A DNA stretch of 55,022 bases from Bacteroidales bacterium (GCA_024699055.1 JAILQG010000026.1:1-55022); one strand, 5' to 3'. Counted from the stretch's first letter, positions 40,449 to 50,178 are shown. Notes: generated from the letters alone by a model not told the origin. Translations and numbers: made by a program.

Positions 40449-41137
40449 TGGAAGATTTTAAGAAGCAGTTACCTACTCACGTGTCCCTGATCATGGACGG
40501 CAACGGCCGCTGGGCCAAAATGCGTGGAAAAGAAAGGATTTTCGGCCATCTCGAAGGCGTCGAAAGCGTGCGTGTAATAGCGCACGAATGCGTCGAGCTG
40601 GGCATTAAATATATTTCGGCCTTCGCGTTCTCGGAAGAGAACTGGAACAGGCCCGCCCCGGAGGTGGAAGGTCTCATGAAAATCTTCATCGAGAACCTGC
40701 TCAGGGAAGAATCCACCTTCATGAAAGACAATGTCCGCGTGATGGTTCTCGGCAACCGCGCCCGCCTCGGCGACAAGCTCAACGCGGTCATCGACCGGGT
40801 CATGGAAGAGACGTCCGGCAATACCGGCTGCACCATGATCCTGTTCATCAGCTATAGCGGAAAGTGGGATATCCAGCAGGCGGCCGACCGCATGGCCGCC
40901 GAGGGCGGGGACAGCATCGAGCCTTATCTCGTCACCCGCATGGCCGGCATTCCCGACCCCGACGTCATAATCCGCACCTCCGGCGAGAAGCGCATCAGCA
41001 ATTATATGCTCTGGCAGGCCGCTTACAGCGAATTCGTGTTCACCGACACACTTTGGCCTGATTTTAGAAAGGATGAGTTCCATGCGGCACTGGAAGAATT
41101 CGCTTCCCGTGACCGTCGTTACGGAAAAGTGAAATAA
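40445..41137 (+). CDS. uppS: Isoprenyl transferase (undecaprenyl diphosphate synthase)
   Basis: 230 residues; the start may be the first or second of two adjacent ATGs. It condenses FPP with eight IPP to make the C55 carrier lipid precursor for peptidoglycan and O-antigen. Signature: HVSLIMDGNGRWAK with catalytic Asp18, then FGHLEGVESVRV, YISAFAFSEENWNRP, and DVIIRTSGEKRISNYMLWQA with the family's RTSGE-xR-xSN. It is coupled to nadK and sits 5 nt before bamA, linking carrier-lipid supply with outer-membrane assembly. Confidence 0.96.
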   Translation: MMEDFKKQLPTHVSLIMDGNGRWAKMRGKERIFGHLEGVESVRVIAHECVELGIKYISAFAFSEENWNRPAPEVEGLMKIFIENLLREESTFMKDNVRVMVLGNRARLGDKLNAVIDRVMEETSGNTGCTMILFISYSGKWDIQQAADRMAAEGGDSIEPYLVTRMAGIPDPDVIIRTSGEKRISNYMLWQAAYSEFVFTDTLWPDFRKDEFHAALEEFASRDRRYGKVK

Positions 41138-41142
41138 CGATA

Positions 41143-43728
41143 ATGAAAAGACTGCTGCCCTTATTTGCCGCTCTTCTGTTTTCCTTCGCTCTGCAGGCCC
41201 AGGAAAGCGGTGTGGAGGTAGATTACAACAATCCTAAGAAATACATCGTGGGTGACGTCACCGTAGACGGCAACCACTACTTCAGCGCCAACCAGATAAT
41301 CTCCCTCACCGGCCTTGTGAAGGGCGCGGAGGTTACCATTCCCGGCGAGGAAATGTCCAACATAGTGCGCCGCCTGTGGCTGCAGCGCTACTTCGAAGAC
41401 GTTTCGCTCGATATCGACCACCTGAGCGAGAATGCCGACAGCGTCTACCTCGTAATCAAGATCGTCGAGCGCCCCCGCGTGTCGCGCTGGACTTTCTCCG
41501 GAGTCAAGTCCGGTGAAAAGAAAGATCTCGAAGACAGGCTCCATCTGCGCCGCGGCGGCGAGTTCTCGGACTATGTGGAAAAGACCGCCACCGACATCAT
41601 CAAGCGCTTCTATGCCGAAAAAGGCTTCCTCAACTGCGATGTGAAGGCGGAGGTCAAGAAAGACACCGTCATCAACAACGCCATCCGGGTGAACTTCGCC
41701 GTGGACAGGGGAGTGAAGGTCAAGGTGAAGGACATCAACTTCGTGGGCAACGAACACGTAAAGGACTTCAAGCTCGCCAGGAGCATGAAGAAGACCAAGA
41801 GCAACAAGTGGTATAACCTCTTCAGTTCCAAGAAGTTCGACGCCAAGGAATATCCCAACGACAAAAAGACCCTCATCGAGGCCTTCAACGAGGCCGGCTA
41901 CCGCGACGCCCGCATAGTCAAGGACACCATGTACTACATCGAGCCCGGCCGGCTCGGGATAGACATCACCGTCGAGGAGGGTGACAAATACTATTTCCGC
42001 GACGTCTCCTGGACCGGCAACTCGGTCTACACCACCGACGCTCTCAACGAGGTGCTCGGCATCAAGAAGGGGGATGTCTACGACATGGTCTCCATGCAGA
42101 AGCGGCTCTACGGCGGAGGCAAGCAGAACGAGTATGACGTGAGCAAGCTCTACCGCGACAACGGCTACCTCTTCTTCAGCGTCACCCCGGTCGAAACCAA
42201 CATCCAGAACGATTCGGTCGACGTGGAGATGCGCATCTCCGAGGGCAAGCAGGCCATACTCAACAACATAGTCATCAACGGCAACGACCTCACCAACGAG
42301 AAGGTCGTCCGCAGGCAGATATTCACCCGTCCGGGCTACCTGTTCAGCCAGACCGACTTCGAACGGAGCATCCGTGAGATATCCTCCCTCGGCCAGTTCG
42401 ACGCCGAGGCGGCGATGGATCCCAACAAGGGCTGGACCATAGTCCCCAACCAAGCGAACAACACCGTCGACATCATCTACAACGTGGTGGAGAAGCCCTC
42501 GAGCCAGCTGGAACTCTCCGGCGGCTGGGGCGGCCGCACCTTCGTGGCCACGGCTGGCGTGAGCTTCAATAACTTCAGCACCCACCGCATGTTCGAGAAG
42601 GGCGCCTGGAGGCCCGTTCCGCTCGGCGACGCGCAGAACCTCGCTTTCCATTTCCAGACCAACGGTTCGTACTACACCGCCCTCAACGCCAGCTTCACCG
42701 AGCCCTGGCTGTTCGGCAAGAAGCCCACTTCGCTCAATCTGGGCGTTTACTACACCCGCCAGACGGCGTCCAATTCATCGGGCTACTACAACTATTTCTA
42801 CAATTACACGGTCGACAGGATTCTGGAGATCTACGGCTTCTCCGGTTCGCTCGGCACCCGTCTGAAATGGCCCGACAACTTCTTCGTCCTCTACAACGGC
42901 CTGAGCTGGCAGAGCTACAAGCTCACCAACTGGTATCAGGGCTTCTTCATGTTCCAGGACGGCCTGTCGCACAACCTCAACTACCAGATGACGCTGGCGC
43001 GCAACTCCACCGACCAGCAGATATATCCCAGGCAGGGTACCGACATGTCGCTGCAGCTGCAGCTTACCCCGCCGTACTCCCTGTTCCGCAAGCATACCTT
43101 CGATTCCGAAGGCAACAAGGTGGCCGTGGGCAGCTGGAGAGACGTCGATTACAGCCAGTGGACCTCCGACGAGCGCTACCGCTGGATCGAATACTGGAAG
43201 GTCAAGTTCAACGCCGCCACGTACACCAAGCTCGTGGGAGACCTCGTGCTCATGACGAGGGCCCAGTTCGGTTACCTCGGCTACTACAACCGCAACTGGG
43301 GCTATTCGCCCTTCGAGTACTTCCTGGTCGGCGGCGACGGCATGAGCGGCTACAGCACCTACGGCAGCGACGTCATCCCTCTCCGCGGATACGAGAACTA
43401 CTCGCTCACCCCGCAGAAGACCACCGCCTACAACTCCTCTGGCCTGTCATACGCGGGTAACGTCTACGACAAATTCACGGTCGAGTTGAGGTACCCGGTG
43501 ATCCTGCAGCCGCAGAGCACCATTTTCGTACTGGCCTTCCTCGAAGGCGGTAACTGCTGGGCCGATATCAGAGACTTCAATCCCTTCCAGATCAAGCGCA
43601 GCGCCGGTGTGGGCGTGCGCATCTTCCTGCCCATGATAGGCCTGCTCGGTATAGACTGGGGATACGGCTTCGACGACGCCGTGAACGGAGGCAGTCAGTT
43701 CCACTTCGTGATAGGCCAACAGTTCTAG
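41143..43728 (+). CDS. bamA: Outer membrane protein assembly factor BamA (Omp85)
   Basis: 861 residues with a signal peptide (~1-19, FALQAQ). Five POTRA-like repeats span ~25-420, for example YIVGDVTVDGNHYFSANQII, IVERPRVSRWTFSGVK, VKDINFVGNEHVKDF, DVSWTGNSVYTTDALNEVLG and NNIVINGNDLTNEKVVRR. The C-terminal ~430 residues form the 16-stranded barrel, with the substrate-lid motif near VGGDGMSGY, a form of V(R/G)G-x-(G/D), and a terminal FHFVIGQQF ending in Phe as usual for barrel recognition. It is essential for inserting β-barrels, and is followed by ompH under its own promoter. Confidence 0.96.
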   Translation: MKRLLPLFAALLFSFALQAQESGVEVDYNNPKKYIVGDVTVDGNHYFSANQIISLTGLVKGAEVTIPGEEMSNIVRRLWLQRYFEDVSLDIDHLSENADSVYLVIKIVERPRVSRWTFSGVKSGEKKDLEDRLHLRRGGEFSDYVEKTATDIIKRFYAEKGFLNCDVKAEVKKDTVINNAIRVNFAVDRGVKVKVKDINFVGNEHVKDFKLARSMKKTKSNKWYNLFSSKKFDAKEYPNDKKTLIEAFNEAGYRDARIVKDTMYYIEPGRLGIDITVEEGDKYYFRDVSWTGNSVYTTDALNEVLGIKKGDVYDMVSMQKRLYGGGKQNEYDVSKLYRDNGYLFFSVTPVETNIQNDSVDVEMRISEGKQAILNNIVINGNDLTNEKVVRRQIFTRPGYLFSQTDFERSIREISSLGQFDAEAAMDPNKGWTIVPNQANNTVDIIYNVVEKPSSQLELSGGWGGRTFVATAGVSFNNFSTHRMFEKGAWRPVPLGDAQNLAFHFQTNGSYYTALNASFTEPWLFGKKPTSLNLGVYYTRQTASNSSGYYNYFYNYTVDRILEIYGFSGSLGTRLKWPDNFFVLYNGLSWQSYKLTNWYQGFFMFQDGLSHNLNYQMTLARNSTDQQIYPRQGTDMSLQLQLTPPYSLFRKHTFDSEGNKVAVGSWRDVDYSQWTSDERYRWIEYWKVKFNAATYTKLVGDLVLMTRAQFGYLGYYNRNWGYSPFEYFLVGGDGMSGYSTYGSDVIPLRGYENYSLTPQKTTAYNSSGLSYAGNVYDKFTVELRYPVILQPQSTIFVLAFLEGGNCWADIRDFNPFQIKRSAGVGVRIFLPMIGLLGIDWGYGFDDAVNGGSQFHFVIGQQF

Positions 43729-43735
43729 CATGATG

Positions 43736-43767
43736 TTTGCGAATTGAAACAAAAAATCGTAAATTTG
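43736..43767 (+). promoter_or_regulatory. Promoter of ompH (and possibly korA-korB-gdhA)
   Basis: TTTG (43736-43739), 20 nt, then TAAATTTG (43760-43767): a full Bacteroidota match. The leader is ~37 nt. Confidence 0.75.
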
Positions 43768-43809
43768 CGTGATTTATAAACAAAGACTAAAAATCAATTA
43801 AGAACCGAT

Positions 43810-44367
43810 ATGAAAAAGATCATCGTAGTCGCAGCTATGCTGCTTCTCTGCTCGGCGGCATGGGCCCAGCCCAAGTTCGCCCATGTCAATTTCTCGGAGC
43901 TCGTTCAGCTCATGCCCGAGTCCGACCAGGCCCGTGCAACCATTCAGGCTTCGAGCAAGGAGGCCCAGGATACCTATCAGGGCATGGTTGACGAATATAA
44001 CAACAAGTACAACCAGTATGTCGAGAAGGTCAACACCATGACCCCCGCCATCAAGGAAAGCAAGGAAAAGGAGCTTACCGATATCCAGGTCCGCATCCAG
44101 CAGTTCTCCCAGAGCATCCAGCAGGAGCTCGCTCAGCAGGAGCAGCAGCTGATGGCCCCCATCTACAAGAAGGCCCAGGATACGATTAACGACCTTGCCA
44201 AGAAGGGAGGCTACATCTACGTGTTCGACCGCACCAGCATCCTTTACATCGACGAAACCCAGAGCACCGATCTCACCCCGGCTGCCCGTAAGGTTCTCAA
44301 CATCCCCGCCGACAGGACTCTGGAAAGCCTTCAGGCTGAACTCCAGGCCCAGGCAGCACAGCAATAA
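43810..44367 (+). CDS. OmpH/Skp-family periplasmic chaperone
   Basis: 185 residues with a cleavable signal peptide (LLLCSAAWAQPK), not a lipobox. The OmpH core is KFAHVNFSELVQLMPESDQA, then a long coiled coil (~55-130: KEAQDTYQGMVDEYNNKYNQ) and the C-terminal strand region YIYVFDRTSILYIDE and TPAARKVLNIP. It chaperones unfolded outer-membrane proteins toward BamA, encoded directly upstream. It is the second OmpH-type gene within 4.5 kb; the other is a lipoprotein. Confidence 0.93.
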   Translation: MKKIIVVAAMLLLCSAAWAQPKFAHVNFSELVQLMPESDQARATIQASSKEAQDTYQGMVDEYNNKYNQYVEKVNTMTPAIKESKEKELTDIQVRIQQFSQSIQQELAQQEQQLMAPIYKKAQDTINDLAKKGGYIYVFDRTSILYIDETQSTDLTPAARKVLNIPADRTLESLQAELQAQAAQQ

Positions 44368-44408
44368 CCAATCAGAATAACCAATTTGCAATAACCACAT
44401 AATCTGAA

Positions 44409-46247
44409 ATGCAACACAAGGTAATCGACGCCAAAGATGTTGTTATAAGATTTGCAGGAGATTCCGGTGACGGCATGCAGCTCACCGGAACTCTTTTTGC
44501 GAATACGTCAGCAGTCTACGGCAACGAACTCTCGACTTTCCCGGACTATCCGGCTGAAATCCGCGCCCCGCACGGCACGGTTTCCGGCGTATCCGGGTTC
44601 CAGGTCCACATCGGAAGCAGCGATGTGACCACTCCCGGAGACTTTTGCGACATGCTGGTCGCAATGAATCCGGCGGCCCTGAAGGCGAACGCCAAATGGT
44701 GCAAGCGTACCGCCACCATCCTGGTCGACGCGGACTCCCTTACCGACGCCCTAATCCAAAGGGCTGGTTTCAAGACGGACAACCCCTTCACCGAGCTCAA
44801 GGTGGACGACCGCAACCTTATCGTCGCGCCCATCACCACCCTCACCGAGGAAAGCCTGAAGGACAGCGGCATGGACAAGAAGGCCATGGACAAGTGCAAG
44901 AACATGTTCACTCTCGGCATGGCCTGCTTCATCTTCGACCGCCCGCTGGACTACACTTTCGAGTACATCGAAAAGAAGTTCGCGAAGAAGCATCCCGAGG
45001 TCATCGAACCCAACAAGAAGGTGCTCAGGGACGGCTACAATTATGCTGCCAACCTTCAGATGGTCGCAGATACCTACCACATCGCTCCCGCGAAGCTCAA
45101 GAAGGGCATCTACCGCAACATCACCGGCAACCAGGCCACCGCATGGGGCCTCATGGCTGCGAGCGAAAAGAGCGGACTGCCCCTTTTCTGCGGCTCCTAT
45201 CCCATAACGCCCGCGACTGCCATCCTCGAGGAACTTGCAATCCATAAGTATTTGGGTGTCAAGACGCTCCAGGCAGAGGACGAAATCGCCGGCGTATGCA
45301 CCGCCATCGGTGCAGCCTTTGCCGGCAATCTCGCCGTCACCACCACTTCAGGCCCCGGCCTTTCCCTCAAGAGCGAGGCCCTCGGGCTTGCGGTCATGAC
45401 CGAGCTTCCGCTCGTGGTAGTAGACGTCCAGCGCGCCGGCCCCTCCACCGGCATCCCCACCAAGACCGAACAGACCGACCTCGGCCAGGCCCTTTACGGT
45501 CGAAACGGCGAATGCCCCATGCCCATCGTGGCGGCCCATTCCCCGGCTCATTGCTTCAACGCGGCCTTCAATGCCGCCAAGATAGCCCTGGAGCACATGA
45601 CTCCCGTCTTCCTGCTCAGCGAAGGTTTCCTTGGCAACGGCAGTGAACCCTGGCTGATTCCCAGCATGAGCGACTATCCCGAGATCAAGCCTCCCTTCGC
45701 AAAATCCGTTTCCGAAGACGGCAAGTTCCATCCCTTCGAACGCGACGAGAATTTCGTCCGCAAGTGGGCTATCCCCGGACAGAAGGGCTTTGAACACCGC
45801 GTCGGCGGTCTCGAGAAGAACCACGAAGGCGTGCTCTCCTCCGATCCTCAGAACCATCAGCTCATGGTTGAGGAGCGTGCCGCCAAGGTGCAGAAAATCG
45901 CAGATTTCATCCCCGAACTCGAAGTGGACGGTCCCGAAAAGGGCAAGCTCCTCGTAGTGGGCTGGGGCGGAACCTACGGCCATATCCTTTCAGCCATAAA
46001 CGAAGTCCGTTCCGCAGGGAAGCAGGTGTCGCGCGTCCATTTCGACTACATCGTGCCCGTTCCCCGCAACACCAAAAAGGTTCTCGAATCCTTCGATACC
46101 ATCCTTGTATGCGAACTCAACAGCGGTCAGTTCGCAGGCTATCTCCGCACCCTGTATCCCGGGCTCAACATCAAGAGCTTCGGCAAGGTGCAGGGGCAGC
46201 CTTTCCTCGTAAATGAACTCGTAGACGCAATCAGCAAGGAGGTTTAA
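44409..46247 (+). CDS. korA: 2-oxoglutarate (2-oxoacid):ferredoxin oxidoreductase, subunit alpha
   Basis: 612 residues: a fused γ-domain (~1-190, VVIRFAGDSGDGMQLTGTLF) and α-domain (~200-612, ATAWGLMAASEKSGLPLFCG, QAEDEIAGVCTAIGAAFAGN, TTTSGPGLSLKSEALGLAVM). With KorB it oxidatively decarboxylates a 2-oxoacid to acyl-CoA and reduces ferredoxin, or the reverse. The γ-α fusion order and the lack of an added ferredoxin domain are typical of KorAB in Bacteroidota. Substrate preference for 2-oxoglutarate is from family resemblance and from gdhA next door. It ends 3 nt before korB. Confidence 0.92.
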   Translation: MQHKVIDAKDVVIRFAGDSGDGMQLTGTLFANTSAVYGNELSTFPDYPAEIRAPHGTVSGVSGFQVHIGSSDVTTPGDFCDMLVAMNPAALKANAKWCKRTATILVDADSLTDALIQRAGFKTDNPFTELKVDDRNLIVAPITTLTEESLKDSGMDKKAMDKCKNMFTLGMACFIFDRPLDYTFEYIEKKFAKKHPEVIEPNKKVLRDGYNYAANLQMVADTYHIAPAKLKKGIYRNITGNQATAWGLMAASEKSGLPLFCGSYPITPATAILEELAIHKYLGVKTLQAEDEIAGVCTAIGAAFAGNLAVTTTSGPGLSLKSEALGLAVMTELPLVVVDVQRAGPSTGIPTKTEQTDLGQALYGRNGECPMPIVAAHSPAHCFNAAFNAAKIALEHMTPVFLLSEGFLGNGSEPWLIPSMSDYPEIKPPFAKSVSEDGKFHPFERDENFVRKWAIPGQKGFEHRVGGLEKNHEGVLSSDPQNHQLMVEERAAKVQKIADFIPELEVDGPEKGKLLVVGWGGTYGHILSAINEVRSAGKQVSRVHFDYIVPVPRNTKKVLESFDTILVCELNSGQFAGYLRTLYPGLNIKSFGKVQGQPFLVNELVDAISKEV

Positions 46248-46250
46248 ACT

Positions 46251-47270
46251 ATGGCAACACTTTCATTCAAAGATTTCAAGTCCGACCAGGAAGTGCGCTG
46301 GTGCCCGGGTTGCGGCGACCATGCCGTCCTTGCAGCTCTCCAGAGGGCTCTTCCGATAGCTGCGGAAGCGCACAATTACGGCAAGGAACGTTATGTGGTG
46401 GTGAGCGGCATCGGCTGCTCCTCCCGCCTTCCTTATTACATGGACACCTACGGTTTCCATTCCATCCACGGAAGGGCTACGGCTATCTCCACCGGCATCA
46501 AGGTGGCGAATCCCTACCTCCGCGTATGGCAGGCCTGCGGTGACGGCGACGCCCTCGCAATCGGCGGCAACCACTTCATCCATGCCATCCGCAGGAACAT
46601 CGACATCAACATAATCCTCTTCAATAACCAGATTTACGGCCTCACCAAGGGGCAGTATTCTCCCACCTCCAAGTTCGGCGCGATCACCAAGACCAGCCCC
46701 TACGGCACGGTGGAGCATCCCTTCAATCCGGGTAGCCTCGTGCTGGGCGCAAAGGGCACCTTCTTCGCCCGCAGCCTCGATGTGGAACTGGCCCTTACCC
46801 AGGAGATCATGACTGCGGCGGTCGACCACGACGGCACGTCCGTGCTGGAGATGCTCACCAACTGCGTCATCTTCAACGACGGTGCTCACCGCGATATCTC
46901 CGACCCGGCCTGGCGCGCCGACCGCACGATTGTGCTCCGCCAAGGCGAGAAGATGGTTTTCGGAAAGAATCACGACCGCGGGCTTGTGCTCGAAGGCATG
47001 GGCCTCAAGGTGGTGACGATAGGGGAGGACGGCTATACGCTCGACGATATCCTTGTGCACGACGCACACAACCAGAATGCCGGCTTGCAGATGATGCTGG
47101 CCGACATGAAGTATCCGGAGTTCCCTGTTGCGCTCGGAGTGATCCGCGACGTCAAGGACATCACCTACGACGACGGTGTCACCGACCAGGTGAATGAAGT
47201 CACCGCAAAGGCGAAGATCCACAACATGGACGAGCTCCTCCACAGCGGAAGCACATGGGAAGTCAAATAG
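46251..47270 (+). CDS. korB: 2-oxoglutarate (2-oxoacid):ferredoxin oxidoreductase, subunit beta
   Basis: 339 residues. This subunit holds thiamine diphosphate and the [4Fe-4S] cluster. The N-terminal VRWCPGCGDHAVLAALQRAL has the cluster/TPP motif CPGCG. The TPP-binding segment is CGDGDALAIGGNHFIHAIRR, ending in LFNNQIYGLTKGQYSPTS. It pairs with korA 3 nt upstream and is followed 33 nt later by gdhA, so 2-oxoglutarate supply or use is linked to ammonium assimilation. Confidence 0.93.
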   Translation: MATLSFKDFKSDQEVRWCPGCGDHAVLAALQRALPIAAEAHNYGKERYVVVSGIGCSSRLPYYMDTYGFHSIHGRATAISTGIKVANPYLRVWQACGDGDALAIGGNHFIHAIRRNIDINIILFNNQIYGLTKGQYSPTSKFGAITKTSPYGTVEHPFNPGSLVLGAKGTFFARSLDVELALTQEIMTAAVDHDGTSVLEMLTNCVIFNDGAHRDISDPAWRADRTIVLRQGEKMVFGKNHDRGLVLEGMGLKVVTIGEDGYTLDDILVHDAHNQNAGLQMMLADMKYPEFPVALGVIRDVKDITYDDGVTDQVNEVTAKAKIHNMDELLHSGSTWEVK

Positions 47271-47303
47271 AATCAGTATTAATCAACCACTAATATTAAC
47301 ATT

Positions 47304-48647
47304 ATGAAAACAAGTGAAATCATGGCAAAACTCCAGGTGAAGCATCCTGGGGAAAGCGAGTATCTTCAGGCAGTGCAGGAAGTGCTCGAAAGCATCGAAG
47401 AAGTTTACAATCAGCATCCCGAGTTCGAGAAGGCTAAGATTATCGAGCGCATGGTGGAACCCGAGCGCATCTACACCTTCCGCGTGACCTGGGTAGATGA
47501 TAAGGGCGAGATCCAGACCAACCTCGCATACCGTGTCCAGTTCAACAGCGCTATCGGCCCCTACAAGGGAGGTCTCCGCTTCCACAAGGCCGTTACGCCC
47601 TCCATGCTCAAGTTCCTCGGCTTCGAGCAGACCTTCAAGAACGCTCTCACCACTCTTCCGATGGGTGGCGGCAAGGGCGGCTCCGACTTCGACCCGGTTG
47701 GAAAGAGCGATGACGAAATCATGCGCTTCTGCCAGGCCTTCATGCTCGAGCTCTGGCGCTGCATCGGTCCCGATGAGGACGTTCCCGCAGGCGACGTGGG
47801 TGTCGGCGGTCGCGAAATCGGCTTCCTCGACGGTATGTACCGCAAGCTCGCCCGTCAGTACAACACCGGCGTTCTCACCGGCAAGGGCATGACCTGGGGC
47901 GGTTCCATCCTTCGTCCCGAGGCTACCGGCTACGGTGCACTGTACTTCGCTAACCTTGCCCTCAAGAAGATCGGCAAGAGCCTCGAAGGCCAGAAGGTCT
48001 CCCTCTCCGGCTTCGGTAACGTGGCATGGGGCGCCGCCAAGAAGGCAAAGCAGCTCGGTGCCAAGGTCGTCGCCATCAGCGGTCCCGACGGAGTCTGCGA
48101 AATCAAGGACGGCATCACCGACGAAATGATCGACTACATGCTTGTCATGCGTTCCTCCAACCGCAACAAGGTTCAGGATATGGCCGACAAGTTCCCCGGC
48201 AAGGCCGTGTTCACTCCCGGCAAGAAGAGCTGGAGCGTTCCCGTAGACATCGCATTCCCCTCCGCATTCCAGAACGAGCTCAGCAAGGCCGACGCCGAAG
48301 AGCTCAAGAAGAATGGCTGCTGGGCGGTGTTCGAGATTTCCAACATGGGCTGCCAGGCCGACGCTATCCACTGGATGCAGCACAACGGCATGCTCTTCGC
48401 TCCCGGCAAGGCTGTCAACGCAGGCGGCGTAGCCACCTCCGGTCTTGAAATGACCCAGAACGCCGAGCATATCAGCTGGACCGCCGACGAGGTCGACCGC
48501 AACCTGCACAACATCATGGCCGCCATCCATGAGCAGTGCGTCAAGTTCGGCACCCAGCCGGACGGCCATGTCGACTACGTGAAGGGCGCCAATATCGCCG
48601 GCTTCATGAAGGTCGCGCAGGCCATGCTCGAGCAGGGCATCATCTAG
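47304..48647 (+). CDS. gdhA: Glutamate dehydrogenase (hexameric, NADP-type)
   Basis: 447 residues, the length of the small hexameric class. It interconverts 2-oxoglutarate plus ammonium and glutamate. Motifs: GPYKGGLRFHKAV, catalytic region LPMGGGKGGSDFDPVGKSD, DVPAGDVGVGGREIGFLDGM, the Rossmann entry VSLSGFGNVAWGAAKKAKQL and NAGGVATSGLEMTQNAE. NADP preference is likely from the class but not proven here. It follows korAB and ends in a strong terminator. Codon use is strongly biased, as expected for a highly expressed gene. Confidence 0.95.
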   Translation: MKTSEIMAKLQVKHPGESEYLQAVQEVLESIEEVYNQHPEFEKAKIIERMVEPERIYTFRVTWVDDKGEIQTNLAYRVQFNSAIGPYKGGLRFHKAVTPSMLKFLGFEQTFKNALTTLPMGGGKGGSDFDPVGKSDDEIMRFCQAFMLELWRCIGPDEDVPAGDVGVGGREIGFLDGMYRKLARQYNTGVLTGKGMTWGGSILRPEATGYGALYFANLALKKIGKSLEGQKVSLSGFGNVAWGAAKKAKQLGAKVVAISGPDGVCEIKDGITDEMIDYMLVMRSSNRNKVQDMADKFPGKAVFTPGKKSWSVPVDIAFPSAFQNELSKADAEELKKNGCWAVFEISNMGCQADAIHWMQHNGMLFAPGKAVNAGGVATSGLEMTQNAEHISWTADEVDRNLHNIMAAIHEQCVKFGTQPDGHVDYVKGANIAGFMKVAQAMLEQGII

Positions 48648-48679
48648 TGTCATTTGTCGAAATAAATGACTAACTTTGC

Positions 48680-48711
48680 AGTCGCCTTCCCAGTAAGGCG
48701 ACTGTTTTTTT
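48680..48711 (+). terminator. Intrinsic terminator after gdhA
   Basis: AGTCGCCTT (48680-48688), loop CCCAGT, AAGGCGACT (48695-48703), G and seven T. A TAACTTTG box (48671-48678) abuts its left arm, but the only TTTG upstream is 14 nt away. Confidence 0.85.
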
Positions 48712-48732
48712 GTACTGTTACAAAAACTCGAT

Positions 48733-50178
48733 ATGGAAAACCGTAAATTCAACGTAAAACTCTGTGTGCTCCTGCCTCTCGTGCTGATCATCACAGTGTT
48801 CCTGCTGGCCGTGCCCACTTCCTTCTTCGGGATCGACGCGCTTACGGCCACCCAGCAGAGGGTCATCGCCCTCTTTGTCTTTGCAGCCCTCATGTGGATC
48901 TTCGAGATCATCCCCAACTGGACCACGTCCCTGCTGGTGATCGTGATGGCCCTGCTCATGGTGTCCAACAAGGGGCTCGGATTCCTCTGCACCCCCGAAG
49001 CCGGCAAGCTGGTGAATTACAAAGAGCTCATGGCCTCGTTCGCCGACCCTGTGGTGATGCTTTTCCTCGGCGGCTTCGTGCTCGCCATCGTGGCTGAGAA
49101 ATACGGTCTTGACGTCACCCTGGCCCGCGTCCTCCTGGCGCCCTTCGGCAAAAAGCCGCGCGCAGTGCTGCTGGGCTTCCTCATCGTCATCAGCATCTTC
49201 TCGATGTTCATGAGCAATACCGCGACCGCCGCCATGATGCTTGCGTTCCTCGCCCCGGTGCTATCCGTCCTTCCCAAGGACGACCGCGGCCGCGTGGGCC
49301 TCGCCCTTGCGATTCCAGTCGCCGCAAACATCGGCGGTATCGGCACCCCCATCGGCACGCCCCCGAACGCCACTGCCGTGAAGTTCCTGGCAGAAGCCGG
49401 CGCCGACATCAGTTTCGGCACCTGGATGCTGCACATGGTGCCCTACGTGATCATCATGATCGCATTCGCCTGGGTGCTCCTGCAGCTTTTCTTCCCGTTC
49501 AAGGCCAAGGAGGTCGTGCTCGAAATCCCCGAGAACACCAGGAAGAAAGACTGGAAATACTATACCGTCTGGGTCGTTTTCCTCGGAACCATCCTTCTCT
49601 GGATGACGGAGCAGGTTCATAAGGTCAACTCCAACGTGGTGGCCCTCGTGCCGCTTGCCGTGCTCACGATGCTCGGCATTTTCGACAAGGAAGACATCAA
49701 GAAGATCAACTGGAGCGTGCTCTGGTTGGTGGCGGGAGGTTTCGCCCTCGGCACCGCCCTTCAAGGCACCGGCCTGGCCAAGGTTCTCATCGAGGCCATT
49801 CCGTTCGGCAGCATGAGCGTCGTGCTGGTGCTCATCATCGCCGGTCTGGTCTGCTACTTCCTTTCGAACTTCATCAGCAACTCCGCGACGGCGGCCCTGC
49901 TCATCCCCATCCTTATCGTGGTGGCGGAAGGCATGGCGGATCCGGCCGCGGCCAACAACGCCGCTTTCGTGGCCATGGGCGGAACCAGGGCGATGATTAC
50001 CTTCATCGCGGTCTGCGCATCCATCGCAATGTGTTTCCCGATTTCCACGCCCCCGAATGCCATCGCATCCTCCACCGGTCTTGTGGAAACGAAGGACATG
50101 TCCAAGGTCGGCATCATCATCGGCGTAGTCGGTTTCATCTTCGGATTCTTCTGGCTCACGAAGATCTTCCCGTTCTAG
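48733..50178 (+). CDS. DASS-family (SLC13) sodium:anion/dicarboxylate symporter
   Basis: 481 residues, very hydrophobic, ~11-12 TM segments. It has the two SNT-type signatures of the family: FMSNTATAAMMLAFLAPVL (~155-175) and NFISNSATAALLIPIL (~377-395). Each is followed by the TPP half-motif, GGIGTPIGTPPNATAVKFL and PISTPPNAIASS. These form the Na+ and carboxylate sites. The substrate is probably a C4 dicarboxylate such as succinate, but sulfate or citrate cannot be excluded. It is monocistronic, bounded by terminators at 48680-48711 and 50215-50239. Confidence 0.93.
   Translation: MENRKFNVKLCVLLPLVLIITVFLLAVPTSFFGIDALTATQQRVIALFVFAALMWIFEIIPNWTTSLLVIVMALLMVSNKGLGFLCTPEAGKLVNYKELMASFADPVVMLFLGGFVLAIVAEKYGLDVTLARVLLAPFGKKPRAVLLGFLIVISIFSMFMSNTATAAMMLAFLAPVLSVLPKDDRGRVGLALAIPVAANIGGIGTPIGTPPNATAVKFLAEAGADISFGTWMLHMVPYVIIMIAFAWVLLQLFFPFKAKEVVLEIPENTRKKDWKYYTVWVVFLGTILLWMTEQVHKVNSNVVALVPLAVLTMLGIFDKEDIKKINWSVLWLVAGGFALGTALQGTGLAKVLIEAIPFGSMSVVLVLIIAGLVCYFLSNFISNSATAALLIPILIVVAEGMADPAAANNAAFVAMGGTRAMITFIAVCASIAMCFPISTPPNAIASSTGLVETKDMSKVGIIIGVVGFIFGFFWLTKIFPF

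Noticed and set aside
47283..49007. 574-aa minus-strand frame opposite gdhA and the transporter start
   Set aside because: Shadow of strongly biased codons in gdhA; it would span the gdhA terminator and has no recognisable motif.
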